Made by a program: the position numbers and the translations under genes
Notes under the pieces: model-generated
Told to the model about the DNA's origin: nothing
The model's input: only the letters and a program-made list of their open reading frames with translations
Database searches by the model: none
Shown here: in pieces, positions 21,756-29,954 of the stretch
Layout: every line of letters begins with the position of its first letter
Position numbering within the stretch: position 1 is the stretch's first letter
Assembly: GCA_011390565.1 (NCBI GenBank)
Contig: JAABSC010000004.1
Coordinates: 62,001 to 126,000 of the forward strand
Direction: 5' to 3'
From: Thioalkalivibrio paradoxus
GTDB taxonomy: Bacteria > Pseudomonadota > Gammaproteobacteria > Ectothiorhodospirales > Ectothiorhodospiraceae
Length of the DNA: 64,000 nucleotides

Positions 21756-22451
21756 TCAGCCGCACTTGCTTTCACCACAGTTCAGGCAGGTGAGGCAATT
21801 GTCCATCGCCACGACGGCACGGGTGTGACACTTGCCGCAGAGCTGCGCGCCGGGCGGAAACGGATCGCCGGGATCGGTCTCGGTTCTGGCGAGGTTGCGG
21901 CTGGCCTCGAACTGCGCCCGCTTCTCCTCGATGTGCCTGCGCTGGTGCTCGTCCAGACCGTCGTCGGTGATCAGGCCGATCAGGCGCAGGTGCCCCTCGA
22001 TCGCGTCACCGATCTCGGCAACCAGCGACGGCATGTACTTGCCGCCCTTCTTGAAGTAGCCGCCACGGGGATCGAACACCGAGCGCAGTTCCTCGACCAG
22101 GAAGGTCACGTCGCCGCCCTTGCGGAACACCGCGGAAATGATCCGCGTGAGCGCGACGATCCACTGGAAATGGTCCATGTTCTTCGAGTTGATGAAAACC
22201 TCGAAGGGCCTGCGCAGCTCATGCTCGGTACCGGGGTTCAGCACGAGGTCGTTGATGGTCACGTACAGCGCGTGCTCGGACAGCGGTGTCTTGATCTTGT
22301 ACGTCGAGCCCATCAGCATCTCGGGGCGCTCGAGCTTCTCGTGCATCTGCACGACCTTGCTTTCCGGGCCCTCGGCTTCGGCTGTCGCGGCGGAGGGTTC
22401 ATCACGGGCCACTTCGTACCCCACGATCTTCCGGTCTATCTTGGTTGTCAT
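21756..22451 (-). CDS. nrdJb: Class II ribonucleotide reductase accessory subunit NrdJb (TSCPD domain)
   Basis: C-terminal portion of a split B12-dependent ribonucleotide reductase, 231 residues. It carries the TSCPD-type domain and ends in a zinc-ribbon-like Cys cluster, CGKCHTRAVVAMDNCLTCL, followed by CGESKCG. In one-chain NrdJ enzymes this tail delivers reducing equivalents to the active site. It lies 15 nt downstream of nrdJa. Confidence 0.9.
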   Translation of the reverse strand: MTTKIDRKIVGYEVARDEPSAATAEAEGPESKVVQMHEKLERPEMLMGSTYKIKTPLSEHALYVTINDLVLNPGTEHELRRPFEVFINSKNMDHFQWIVALTRIISAVFRKGGDVTFLVEELRSVFDPRGGYFKKGGKYMPSLVAEIGDAIEGHLRLIGLITDDGLDEHQRRHIEEKRAQFEASRNLARTETDPGDPFPPGAQLCGKCHTRAVVAMDNCLTCLNCGESKCG

Positions 22452-22466
22452 GATCTCGCTCCGCGC

Positions 22467-25400
22467 TCAGAACTTGCCGTAATACCCTTCCTTCAGGGCA
22501 TCGTAGAGATTGGCGGCGGTATGGGTTTCGCCGTCGTACTCGATCTCCTCGTTCCCCTTCACCTCGACCACCGTCCCGTCCTCCAGTGCGAAGCGGTAGG
22601 TGGTGTTCTCGAGATCCTTCTCCTTTACCAGCACCCCCTGGAAGGCCTCGGGATTGAAGCGGAAGGTCGTGCACCCCTTGAGCCCCTGCTGCCAGGCGTA
22701 GAGGTAAATGTCCTTGAAGGCGTCGAACGGAAAATCGGTCGGCACGTTGGCCGTCTTGGAAATCGAGGAATCGATCCATTTCTGGGCCGCGGCCTGCACG
22801 TCGACGTGGGCCTTGGGCATGATGTCATCCGCGGTCACGAAGTAATCCGGGAGTTTCTCCTCCTCGGCCTCGGACCAGGGCAGGGCCCGCGGATTCACCA
22901 GCTCGCGGTAGGCCAGAAGCTCGAAGGAGAACACGTCCATCTTCTCCTTGGACTTCTTTCCGGACCGGATCACGTTACGCGCATAGTGGTGCGCGAAACT
23001 CGGCTCGATGCCGTTGCTGGCGTTGTTCGCCAGGGAGAGCGAGATGGTGCCCGTCGGGGCGATCGAGCTGTGGTGGGTGAAGCGGCAGCCCTCCTCGGCC
23101 ATGCGTTCCACCAGTTCCGGGTCGGCCTCGGCAACTTTCTGCATGTAGCGACTGTACCGGGCCAGCAGAGTCCGGCCCTTCACCCGATCGCCCGGCCCGA
23201 ATCCGTCACGCGCCATCTCCGGGCGCCGCTGCAGCATCTTCTCGGTGACCGTGAATTCCTCGTCCATGATGGGCGCCGGCCCCTTCTCCCGGGCCAGCTC
23301 CAGCCCGGCACGCCAACCGGCCAATGCCATTTCCCGGGTCACCTCCTCGGTGAAGCGCAGGGACGACTCGCTCCCGTATTTCATGCGCAGCATGGTGATG
23401 GCCGAACCAAGCCCGAGGTAGCCCATGCCGTGGCGCCGCTTGCGCAGGATCTCCTCGCGCTGCTGCGGCAGCGGAAGGCCATTGATCTCGACCACGTTGT
23501 CGAGCATCCGGGTGAACACGGCGACGGCTTCGCGGAAGGTCTCCCAGTCGAACCGCGCACGATCCGTGAAGGGCTCCTGCACAAAGCGCGTGAGATTGAT
23601 CGACCCCAGCAGGCAGGCGCCGTACGGCGGCAACGGCTGTTCGCCACAATTGTGGACGTAGAAGCCGTTGGCATCGAACGCGTTGATACCCGGCACCTGC
23701 ACGTCAAAGACGTCCTCGACGCCGTCGGGAACCACAGACTCCACCCGCACAAGGAAGCGCTCCCGATTCAACCGTCGCCGATAGCTTCCTAGAAGCGTGG
23801 CAAGACGCATGGCCTTCGCAGGGTCGGCAAACCCTATACGCGCGGCAAAAACGCCCAAACTTTCGCCACTCACCACGAGTTCATGTTGTGAGCGTGTCGG
23901 ACAGGATTGCCGCGCGCCTTTGCCGTCAGGCAGGAGAGCAGTCCCGGCGGTTCGGCGATCACGGTAAAGCCGGGAAGCGATACCGAGGCGAAGCAGCATC
24001 CGCTGTACGGCCTCGAGACGCCCCTCGTCCGACTGAGCGAGACGCACGCTTACACCCTTTTTGAGCGAGCCCTGGACGGAGCCGTCAGCGTCGAAAATCC
24101 CACGGAGAAAGCCGCGGTGGAACGCGCTGGAGGCCTCTTCCATCGCAGGAGTCACCCCTTTCGCACCTGGGCGCATTCCAAGTTCGAATGCGAGATCGCG
24201 CAGCGCTGCAAGCTTCATTCGATATTCGCCTCGGCCGCTGACCGCTGTCCAGCCCTCGAAATCCGCACGATGAGGCAGCGTACGCGCACAGCTCAACGCT
24301 TCCTCCATCAGCGAGTCCGGACGAAACTCACCGCCGTTCGCTGCAACGGCCTGTGGCCAGACCGAGAGCACGGCAGCGTCCGACTTCAATGTGCCGTCAC
24401 CGACCAGCAACCCGAGGAGATATCCCTCTTCGCTGGTCCGAGGACCCGCCCAGTCAGGACCGCTCCGGTGATCGTTCAGGAGCACCTGATCGCCCACGCG
24501 CAACCTTCCCGCCTCACACCATTCCGTCTCCAGCGACCAACGCGTCTGGCGTACCACTCGGCGCACGGGGTGATTATCCGTGAGACGCAGTGTGGGGCCC
24601 TCGGAAGTACGCAGCCGAAGCACCTCCCGAGTGGCGGTACGGAAGAAACCTTCGCGAGCACTGGCATGATTTTCGCCGTTAACACGCGCGACAAACGGCC
24701 GGCCCACGAGGTCGCGGACCCGCTGCGGGCCGGTATCCGTTTGCACCCAGGTATCGCCTGTTACACAGGGGTTGGTCGCGCGGATTTCCTCGCACCACCA
24801 GTTGTTGTTCATTTCGTTGACCTTGTCGATCAGGATGAATCCCGGCTCGGCGTAATCGTAGGTCGACGCCATGATCACGTCCCAGAGCCGCCGCGCCGGA
24901 ATGACCTTGTAGATACGGCACGCCACCTGCCCGGCGTCGTTGGTGAGGTAGCCCTGATTCACCGGCCAGTCACGCCAGAGCACCTGCTCCGGATCGTTCA
25001 GGTCGAAGCCGCCCTGCCCCACCTCGACGTCGGTGATCGGGAACGCCAGTGGCCAGCGCTCGTCGTTCTGCACGGCCTTCATGAAATCCGCGGTGATCAG
25101 CAGGGACAGGTTGAACTGGCGCAGCGCGCCGTCCGTCCGCTTGGCGCGGATGAACTCCACCACGTCCGGATGACCGATGTCGAACGTCGCCATCTGCGCG
25201 CCGCGCCGACCACCGGCGGAGGAGATCGTGAAACACATCTTGTCGTAGATGTCCATGAACGACAGCGCCCCGGAGGTATAGGCGCCGGCTCCGGAAACGT
25301 ACGCTCCGCGAGGCCTCAGCGTACTGAATTCGTACCCGATCCCGCACCCCGACTTGAGGGTCATCCCGGCTTCGTGCAGCTTGCTGAGTATGCCGTCCAT

Positions 25401-25742
25401 CGAGTCCTGCACGATTCCCGACACCGTGCAGTTGATGGTCGAGGTCGCAGGCTTGTGCTCCTGCGCGCCGGCGTTGGCAATGATGCGACCCGCCGGAATC
25501 GCACCCTGGCGCAACGCCCAGAGGAAGCGTTCGTACCAGTGTTCACGGAGTTCCGGAGTGGCCTCGATATCCGCCAGCGCGCGCGCGATGCGCTTCCAGG
25601 TTCCGTCGATGTCCCGGTCGAGGATGGTGCCGTCCTTCGCCTTCAGGCGGTACTTCTGATCCCAGATCTCGGCCGATGCGGGTTGCATGGGAATCTCCCG
25701 AACCACGGGATCAGGCGAGGACAGCGGCTTGCTGTGCGACAT
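22467..25742 (-). CDS. nrdJa: Adenosylcobalamin-dependent ribonucleotide reductase NrdJa, interrupted by an intein
   Basis: Class II ribonucleotide reductase: reduces ribonucleotides to deoxyribonucleotides with AdoCbl as radical source, oxygen-independent. Start taken at ATG 25742, with AGAGG 10 nt upstream (an upstream GTG at 25751 is too close). 1091 codons, of which 373 (residues 326-698) are an intein; the mature extein is about 718 residues. The intein splits the catalytic motif Asn-Pro-Cys-Gly-Glu just before the thiyl-radical Cys, which doubles as the +1 splicing nucleophile. Extein motifs seen: TINCTVSGIVQDSMDG, SGCGIGYEFSTLRP, GGRRGAQMATFDIGHPD, and THHSSIAPTGTISL. It heads an operon with nrdJb, a membrane protein and a TonB receptor, behind NrdR-like boxes. 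Confidence 0.95.
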   Translation of the reverse strand: MSHSKPLSSPDPVVREIPMQPASAEIWDQKYRLKAKDGTILDRDIDGTWKRIARALADIEATPELREHWYERFLWALRQGAIPAGRIIANAGAQEHKPATSTINCTVSGIVQDSMDGILSKLHEAGMTLKSGCGIGYEFSTLRPRGAYVSGAGAYTSGALSFMDIYDKMCFTISSAGGRRGAQMATFDIGHPDVVEFIRAKRTDGALRQFNLSLLITADFMKAVQNDERWPLAFPITDVEVGQGGFDLNDPEQVLWRDWPVNQGYLTNDAGQVACRIYKVIPARRLWDVIMASTYDYAEPGFILIDKVNEMNNNWWCEEIRATNPCVTGDTWVQTDTGPQRVRDLVGRPFVARVNGENHASAREGFFRTATREVLRLRTSEGPTLRLTDNHPVRRVVRQTRWSLETEWCEAGRLRVGDQVLLNDHRSGPDWAGPRTSEEGYLLGLLVGDGTLKSDAAVLSVWPQAVAANGGEFRPDSLMEEALSCARTLPHRADFEGWTAVSGRGEYRMKLAALRDLAFELGMRPGAKGVTPAMEEASSAFHRGFLRGIFDADGSVQGSLKKGVSVRLAQSDEGRLEAVQRMLLRLGIASRLYRDRRTAGTALLPDGKGARQSCPTRSQHELVVSGESLGVFAARIGFADPAKAMRLATLLGSYRRRLNRERFLVRVESVVPDGVEDVFDVQVPGINAFDANGFYVHNCGEQPLPPYGACLLGSINLTRFVQEPFTDRARFDWETFREAVAVFTRMLDNVVEINGLPLPQQREEILRKRRHGMGYLGLGSAITMLRMKYGSESSLRFTEEVTREMALAGWRAGLELAREKGPAPIMDEEFTVTEKMLQRRPEMARDGFGPGDRVKGRTLLARYSRYMQKVAEADPELVERMAEEGCRFTHHSSIAPTGTISLSLANNASNGIEPSFAHHYARNVIRSGKKSKEKMDVFSFELLAYRELVNPRALPWSEAEEEKLPDYFVTADDIMPKAHVDVQAAAQKWIDSSISKTANVPTDFPFDAFKDIYLYAWQQGLKGCTTFRFNPEAFQGVLVKEKDLENTTYRFALEDGTVVEVKGNEEIEYDGETHTAANLYDALKEGYYGKF
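23649..24767 (-). mobile_element. Intein with LAGLIDADG homing endonuclease in nrdJa
   Basis: In-frame insertion of 373 codons. It begins with Cys (CVTGDTWVQT, block A), has block B LRLTDNHPVRR, and ends with block F-like VFDVQVPGINAFDANGF and block G VHN, followed by extein Cys. Two LAGLIDADG motifs, YLLGLLVGDGTL and FLRGIFDADGSV, both retain the catalytic acidic residue, so the endonuclease looks intact. The insertion point matches the known ribonucleotide reductase intein hotspot at the active-site Cys. No frameshift or stop is visible, so splicing should be functional. Confidence 0.96.
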
Positions 25743-25766
25743 GGATGGCACACCTCTTTTTAAAAA

Positions 25767-25813
25767 CCACTAGTTATGGTGGGAATGAAAACCACATGCA
25801 CAAGATGTGGTGT
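25767..25813 (-). promoter_or_regulatory. Tandem NrdR-like boxes in the nrdJ promoter
   Basis: Two imperfect palindromes read on the minus strand: ACACCACATCTTGTGC (25798-25813) and CCACCATAACTAGTGG (25767-25782). They match the NrdR consensus acaCwAtATaTwGtgt at about 12 and 11 of 16 positions. Their centres are exactly 31 bp apart, the spacing typical for cooperative NrdR binding. The proximal box ends 24 bp before the nrdJa ATG, and the boxes overlap a weak TTGTGC/CATAAC promoter-like pair. Confidence 0.7.
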
Positions 25814-25917
25814 CGTCCATGTGTACGTTAGACCCCCGGGGCCGGGGGCGTCAATTGAAATTCCACACCGCGCGCCGCCGACGCCGCCTGTCCCTTCTAT
25901 GACCCATCCGCGCGCGT

Positions 25918-27435
25918 TCAGGAACGCGATTCGTCCGGCAGGGTTGCCAGATCCAGGCCCTCGAAATCCTCCAGGAACCGACGCAACCGCAGCCCGATGC
26001 GGTGCACCCCGCCCTCGACCTCGGATTCGATATTCAGCGGCAGCACCGGGTCATGCAGGGAGAGGCGCAGGAGGAACCAGCCCTGCTCGAGGGGATCCCG
26101 GCAAGACACCCGCACCCCCTCGTGGGTGTCCGGGACCACCGACCAGCCCGGTTCCGTCACCGCCCGCTCGCGCAGCGCATCGATCACCCGGGCCCCGAGA
26201 CCCGCGAAATCGCTCGCGAGCACCGGAACCCGGAACTCCCGGCTCTCGACCGGTTCGCGCAAGCCGGCGATCAGGTCCGCGAGATCCCGGCCTTCCCGGC
26301 GGGCGCGGGCGAGTTCGATCAGCAGCTTCGCGACCAGAAAGGCTCCGTCATCGAGAAAATGGTTCTCCTTCAACGCCGCGTGGCCCGAGGTCTCGATCGC
26401 GAGCCAGCACGCCTGGCCCTCGGCATTCAGGCGGAGCGCCTCATTGATCACGTTGCGGTAGCCGCGGCGGAACCGATGGTGGATGCCGCCGAGATCGGTC
26501 TCGATGAACGTGCTCAGGCCGTCGGACGTGATCGAATCCGTGACCACGGTGGTGCCGGGATGCGCGCGCAGCACCATCGCCGCAGCCAGCGCCACGAGAC
26601 GGTTGCGATGGATCTCCCGTCCGGTGGCCTCGACCGCGGCCGCACGATCGACATCCGGATCGAAGATGATGCCGAAGTCCGCCCGGTGTTCCAGCACGGC
26701 GTGACTCAGGGACGCCATCGCATCCGGGTGTTCGGGGTTCGGCACATGGTTCGGAAAATGCCCGTCGGGTTCGAGGAACTGGCTGCCGCGGGTATCCGCG
26801 CCCAGCGGCTGCAGCACGCGGTCGACGAAAAAGCCGCCCGCGCCGTTGCCGGCATCGACCACGACATGCACGCCCCGCAGGGGTTCTTGTGGATGCTCGG
26901 GATGCGCCACCCCGCGGCGGATCAGGGTCACCAGTTGTGCCGCGTACACATGCATGAAATCGGTGGCAACGACGGCCCCGGTCCCGGTGGCCGACGGTGT
27001 GGCCAGGCGCTCGGCCCCCGCGAGCAGTTCGGTGATGTCCGCCTTGTCGAGGCCACCCCCGGCCGTGAAGAACTTGCATCCGTTGCGCTCGGGGGGCAGG
27101 TGACTCGCGGTGAGCATCACCGCGCCGTCGCAGTCGAAGCCGGGAGTGACCGTACTCATGAACATCGCCGGCGTCGAGGCCAGGCCGAAGTCGAGTACCC
27201 GGACACCGGCCGACGCCATGCCATCCATCAGGGCGGACATCAGCGCCGGCCCGGTCAGGCGACTGTCGCGACCGACCGACACGGTCAGAGCCTCGGACGG
27301 GCGGCCGCGCCGATCCGCCAGCCAGACCGCGAAGGCCCCACCGATGCGTCGCATCACATCCGGGGTCAGGGTCGCGCCGTCACCCGAAGCCACGCCGCGG
27401 ATATCGGAACCGTTCTGCAGTTTCTTCCATTCCAT
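25918..27435 (-). CDS. Phosphohexomutase (phosphomannomutase/phosphoglucomutase family)
   Basis: Interconverts 1- and 6-phosphohexoses for exopolysaccharide, LPS or glycogen metabolism. Start taken at ATG 27435 (MEWKKLQNGSDIRG); 505 residues. Catalytic Ser in MLTASHLPPERNG, magnesium loop FDPDVDRAA, sugar-binding CWLAIETSGHAAL, phosphate-binding C-terminal domain ending SEVEGGVHRIGLRLR. It is some 40 residues longer than AlgC. The sugar-loop reads ETSGH, not the GEMSGH of AlgC or the GEESGH of PGM, so substrate preference is left open. Confidence 0.88.
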   Translation of the reverse strand: MEWKKLQNGSDIRGVASGDGATLTPDVMRRIGGAFAVWLADRRGRPSEALTVSVGRDSRLTGPALMSALMDGMASAGVRVLDFGLASTPAMFMSTVTPGFDCDGAVMLTASHLPPERNGCKFFTAGGGLDKADITELLAGAERLATPSATGTGAVVATDFMHVYAAQLVTLIRRGVAHPEHPQEPLRGVHVVVDAGNGAGGFFVDRVLQPLGADTRGSQFLEPDGHFPNHVPNPEHPDAMASLSHAVLEHRADFGIIFDPDVDRAAAVEATGREIHRNRLVALAAAMVLRAHPGTTVVTDSITSDGLSTFIETDLGGIHHRFRRGYRNVINEALRLNAEGQACWLAIETSGHAALKENHFLDDGAFLVAKLLIELARARREGRDLADLIAGLREPVESREFRVPVLASDFAGLGARVIDALRERAVTEPGWSVVPDTHEGVRVSCRDPLEQGWFLLRLSLHDPVLPLNIESEVEGGVHRIGLRLRRFLEDFEGLDLATLPDESRS

Positions 27436-27489
27436 CCAGGGATTCTCCCACGCAGCTCCCGGCAACGCACTGCGAACGGACGTCGGCGG

Positions 27490-28098
27490 TCAGGCGCGGT
27501 ACGGCGGCAGGGAAAGGTTCCATCGGATCGCGGCCAGGCGCAGCCCTGTACAGGCGATGAACGCAACCCCCGCCGCGAGCCAGGTGGCGGCACCGAGGGC
27601 ATCAAGACCCACGTACAGGGCCGCGCCGAGCAGGGCCGCCAGCGCGTAGATTTCCTTCTGCAGCACCAGCGGCACCTCGTTGCAGAGAATGTCGCGAATC
27701 ATGCCGCCGACGATTGCGGTGGTGACCCCCATCATGATCGCGATCCCGCCGTGCGTCCCGGCTGCCAGCGCCACCTGCGTGCCGGCCACCGCGAAAAGCC
27801 CCAGCCCGAGCGCATCGGCGATCCGCAACCAGAGGAGCCGGGACTCGAGCAGGCGTGCCCAGGCAAACGTGATCCCGGCTGCGGCAAGACACACGAGGAG
27901 ATAGGAGGGGTCCGCCATCCATGTGACCGGATGCAGATCCAGCAGCAGATTGCGCAGGGTGCCCCCGCCGAGTCCGGTCACGATGGCGACCACGGCGAAG
28001 CCGAACGGGTCCAGACGTATCCTGGCTGCCGCGAGTCCGCCGGACAGCGCGAAAACGAATGTGCCCGCGAGGTCCAGCGTGTGAATGAGGGGTGCCAT
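27490..28098 (-). CDS. TRIC-family (UPF0126) trimeric cation channel protein
   Basis: Small inner-membrane protein of 202 residues with two homologous three-helix repeats: first TFVFALSGGLAAARI with TGLGGGTLRNLLLD, second LGLGLFAVAGTQVAL with TAIVGGMIRDIL. The glycine-rich GGGxxRN/GGxxRD motifs mark the UPF0126/YadS family, structurally monovalent-cation TRIC channels. Start taken at ATG 28098; the frame is open further upstream but that part is polar and unlike the family. A potassium role would suit a salt-adapted organism (inference). The 294 bp to the divergent aldolase gene show nothing beyond ordinary promoter space. Confidence 0.85.
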   Translation of the reverse strand: MAPLIHTLDLAGTFVFALSGGLAAARIRLDPFGFAVVAIVTGLGGGTLRNLLLDLHPVTWMADPSYLLVCLAAAGITFAWARLLESRLLWLRIADALGLGLFAVAGTQVALAAGTHGGIAIMMGVTTAIVGGMIRDILCNEVPLVLQKEIYALAALLGAALYVGLDALGAATWLAAGVAFIACTGLRLAAIRWNLSLPPYRA

Positions 28099-28392
28099 CG
28101 GGGGCAATCCTATCACCAGCCGATCGCGTGCCGGGAGACGGGCCGGACCGACCACGACCCTGCGGACGGCCGCGCGGCAGCCGACGTCCGGGGCGCAGTC
28201 GCTTCTTCGCGATGCAGTAGACTTCAAGGCCTCGGATGCGGTCCCGAGCAGGCTCGCGGGACACGCCTTCACAAGCATCAAGCCTTGCGGACTGGCATCG
28301 AGGCGGTCGTGGCGGGAACGGGATCGACCGGACTCCAAGCGATGGGTCGAACCACCGTTCGCTCAAGCCGCGCGAACTTGCCGGAGAACGAC

Positions 28393-29106
28393 GTGAACAG
28401 GAAGGAAAAGACGCTGCGCAGGGAGATCATCGACACCTGCCTGCGAATGAACCGCGAGGGCATCAACCAGGGCACCTCGGGCAATGTCAGCGCACGCTGG
28501 AACGACGGGATGCTGATCACACCCTCCGGCATCCCCTACGAAGACCTGCGGGCCCGGAACATCGTTTTCGTCGACGGCAACGGTACGCCCGCCGCCGGCC
28601 AGCGGCCATCCAGTGAATGGCGCTTTCACCTGGCCATTCTGCAGGCGCGGCCCGAGGTCGGCGCCGTGGTGCACACCCATTCCGCGCATGCCACCGCGCT
28701 GTCGATCCGCGGCATGGAGATTCCGGCCGTGCATTACATGGTCGCGGCAGCGGGCGGGCCGACGATCCGGTGCGCGCCCTACGCCACCTTCGGCTCCCGC
28801 GAGCTCTCGGATCGGGCGCTGCAGGCGCTCACCGACCGCCGGGCCTGCCTGCTCGCGAACCATGGGGTGATCGCGACGGGCCCGGATCTCTCCATGGCGC
28901 TGTGGCTGGCCGGCGAGGTTGAGACGCTCGCCCGGCAATACATCCTCAGCCTGGCGCTGGGTGAACCGAGGATCCTGCCCGATGACGAGGTCGCACGCGT
29001 CGCCCGGCGCCTGGAAGGTCTGCACCGAGGTCCGGAGGCAATGACTCGGGACGAAACCGGGTTTGACCCTCCCACCGGCGGAAAAGATACTGCGCGCCAT
29101 GTGTGA
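28393..29106 (+). CDS. Class II aldolase/adducin family protein
   Basis: Zinc-dependent aldolase-fold enzyme like L-fuculose-1-phosphate aldolase, 237 residues. GTG start at 28393 with GGAG 6 nt upstream; the frame extends far upstream but lacks coding character there. Motifs: INQGTSGNVSARW (phosphate-binding), SSEWRFH with the catalytic acid, metal ligands in VVHTHSAHATAL and LLANHGVIATG. Substrate unknown: methylthioribulose-phosphate dehydratase and fuculose aldolases share this pattern. Its last 8 bp overlap the start of the amidotransferase gene. Confidence 0.85.
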   Translation: MNRKEKTLRREIIDTCLRMNREGINQGTSGNVSARWNDGMLITPSGIPYEDLRARNIVFVDGNGTPAAGQRPSSEWRFHLAILQARPEVGAVVHTHSAHATALSIRGMEIPAVHYMVAAAGGPTIRCAPYATFGSRELSDRALQALTDRRACLLANHGVIATGPDLSMALWLAGEVETLARQYILSLALGEPRILPDDEVARVARRLEGLHRGPEAMTRDETGFDPPTGGKDTARHV

Positions 29107-29932
29107 ACTGCTGGCCATGTCGAGCCTGGAACCGGCCACGCTCTCGATCGCGCTGGAGACGTTTTCCGAGCGCGGCGGTCTGCGCGCCCCGCACAAGGAC
29201 GGCTGGGGTGCCGCGTTCTATGCCGGCCGCGATGTCCGGCGACTGCGCGACACCGGCGCCGCCAGCCAGAGCGGGGGCATCCGTTTCCTGCGCGAACAGG
29301 AATTCCGCAGCCGGATCGTTCTGGCCCACGTGCGCCAGGCCACCCGGGGCGCCATCTCGCTGGCGAATACGCAACCGTTCGCGCGTGAGCTCGGTGGACG
29401 CATGCACGTCTTCGCCCACAACGGCGACCTGCTCGGCCTGGAGGAGAAGACTGCGGGTGAAATGGGGCATTTCCGCCCCCTGGGCGAGACCGACTCGGAA
29501 CACGCTTTCTGCGTGTTGCTGGCCCGGATGGCGCCCCTGTGGGAGAGTCCGGACCCACCGCCCCTCGACGCACGGATGGACGTGGTCAGCGCGTTTGCCA
29601 CGCTTCTGCGCGGGTTCGGCACCGCCAACTTCCTCTACTCCGACAGCGAATACCTGTTCGTGCATGGCCACGAGCGCACCCAGGAAACTTCCGGAAGGAT
29701 CGAACCTCCGGGCCTGTTCACGCTTTGTCGCACCTGCCCCTCGAAGCGCGACGAACGCCGTCCGCGACCCATCGAGGGTCTGAAGCTCGGCCTGGACGCG
29801 GGACACCAGCGGGTGACGCTGATCGCCAGCGTGCCACTGACGACCGAGGCCTGGGAACCGGTCGGAACCGGCGAGGTCCTGGCGCTCGCCGACGGGCGCA
29901 TCCTCGCCCGCACGGGGACCGGCTCGGGCTAG
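29099..29932 (+). CDS. Class II glutamine amidotransferase (YafJ/EgtC-like)
   Basis: 277 residues beginning MCELLAMSS, so Cys2 becomes the N-terminal nucleophile after Met removal. GWGAAFYAGRDVRRLRDT, IVLAHVRQATRG, FAHNGDL and GETDSEHAF are the glutaminase substrate- and ammonia-handling motifs of the Ntn fold. The protein is a stand-alone glutaminase domain; the acceptor is unknown. Overlaps the aldolase gene, suggesting coupled translation. Confidence 0.85.
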   Translation: MCELLAMSSLEPATLSIALETFSERGGLRAPHKDGWGAAFYAGRDVRRLRDTGAASQSGGIRFLREQEFRSRIVLAHVRQATRGAISLANTQPFARELGGRMHVFAHNGDLLGLEEKTAGEMGHFRPLGETDSEHAFCVLLARMAPLWESPDPPPLDARMDVVSAFATLLRGFGTANFLYSDSEYLFVHGHERTQETSGRIEPPGLFTLCRTCPSKRDERRPRPIEGLKLGLDAGHQRVTLIASVPLTTEAWEPVGTGEVLALADGRILARTGTGSG

Positions 29933-29954
29933 TGGGCCATGCGGAAGCGAGGGT

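Noticed and set aside
21107..21778. N-terminal extension of the TonB receptor
   Set aside because: It is out of phase with the 210-residue membrane protein gene that occupies this stretch; the signal peptide begins at the GTG at 21106.
25833..25848. GC-rich palindrome CCCCCGGGGCCGGGGG upstream of nrdJ
   Set aside because: Possible terminator or chance palindrome in GC-rich DNA; loop of only two bases and no T-run, so not called.
26002..28392. Plus-strand extension upstream of the class II aldolase
   Set aside because: The open frame runs antisense through the phosphomutase and TRIC genes; aldolase homology and a ribosome site begin only at 28393.
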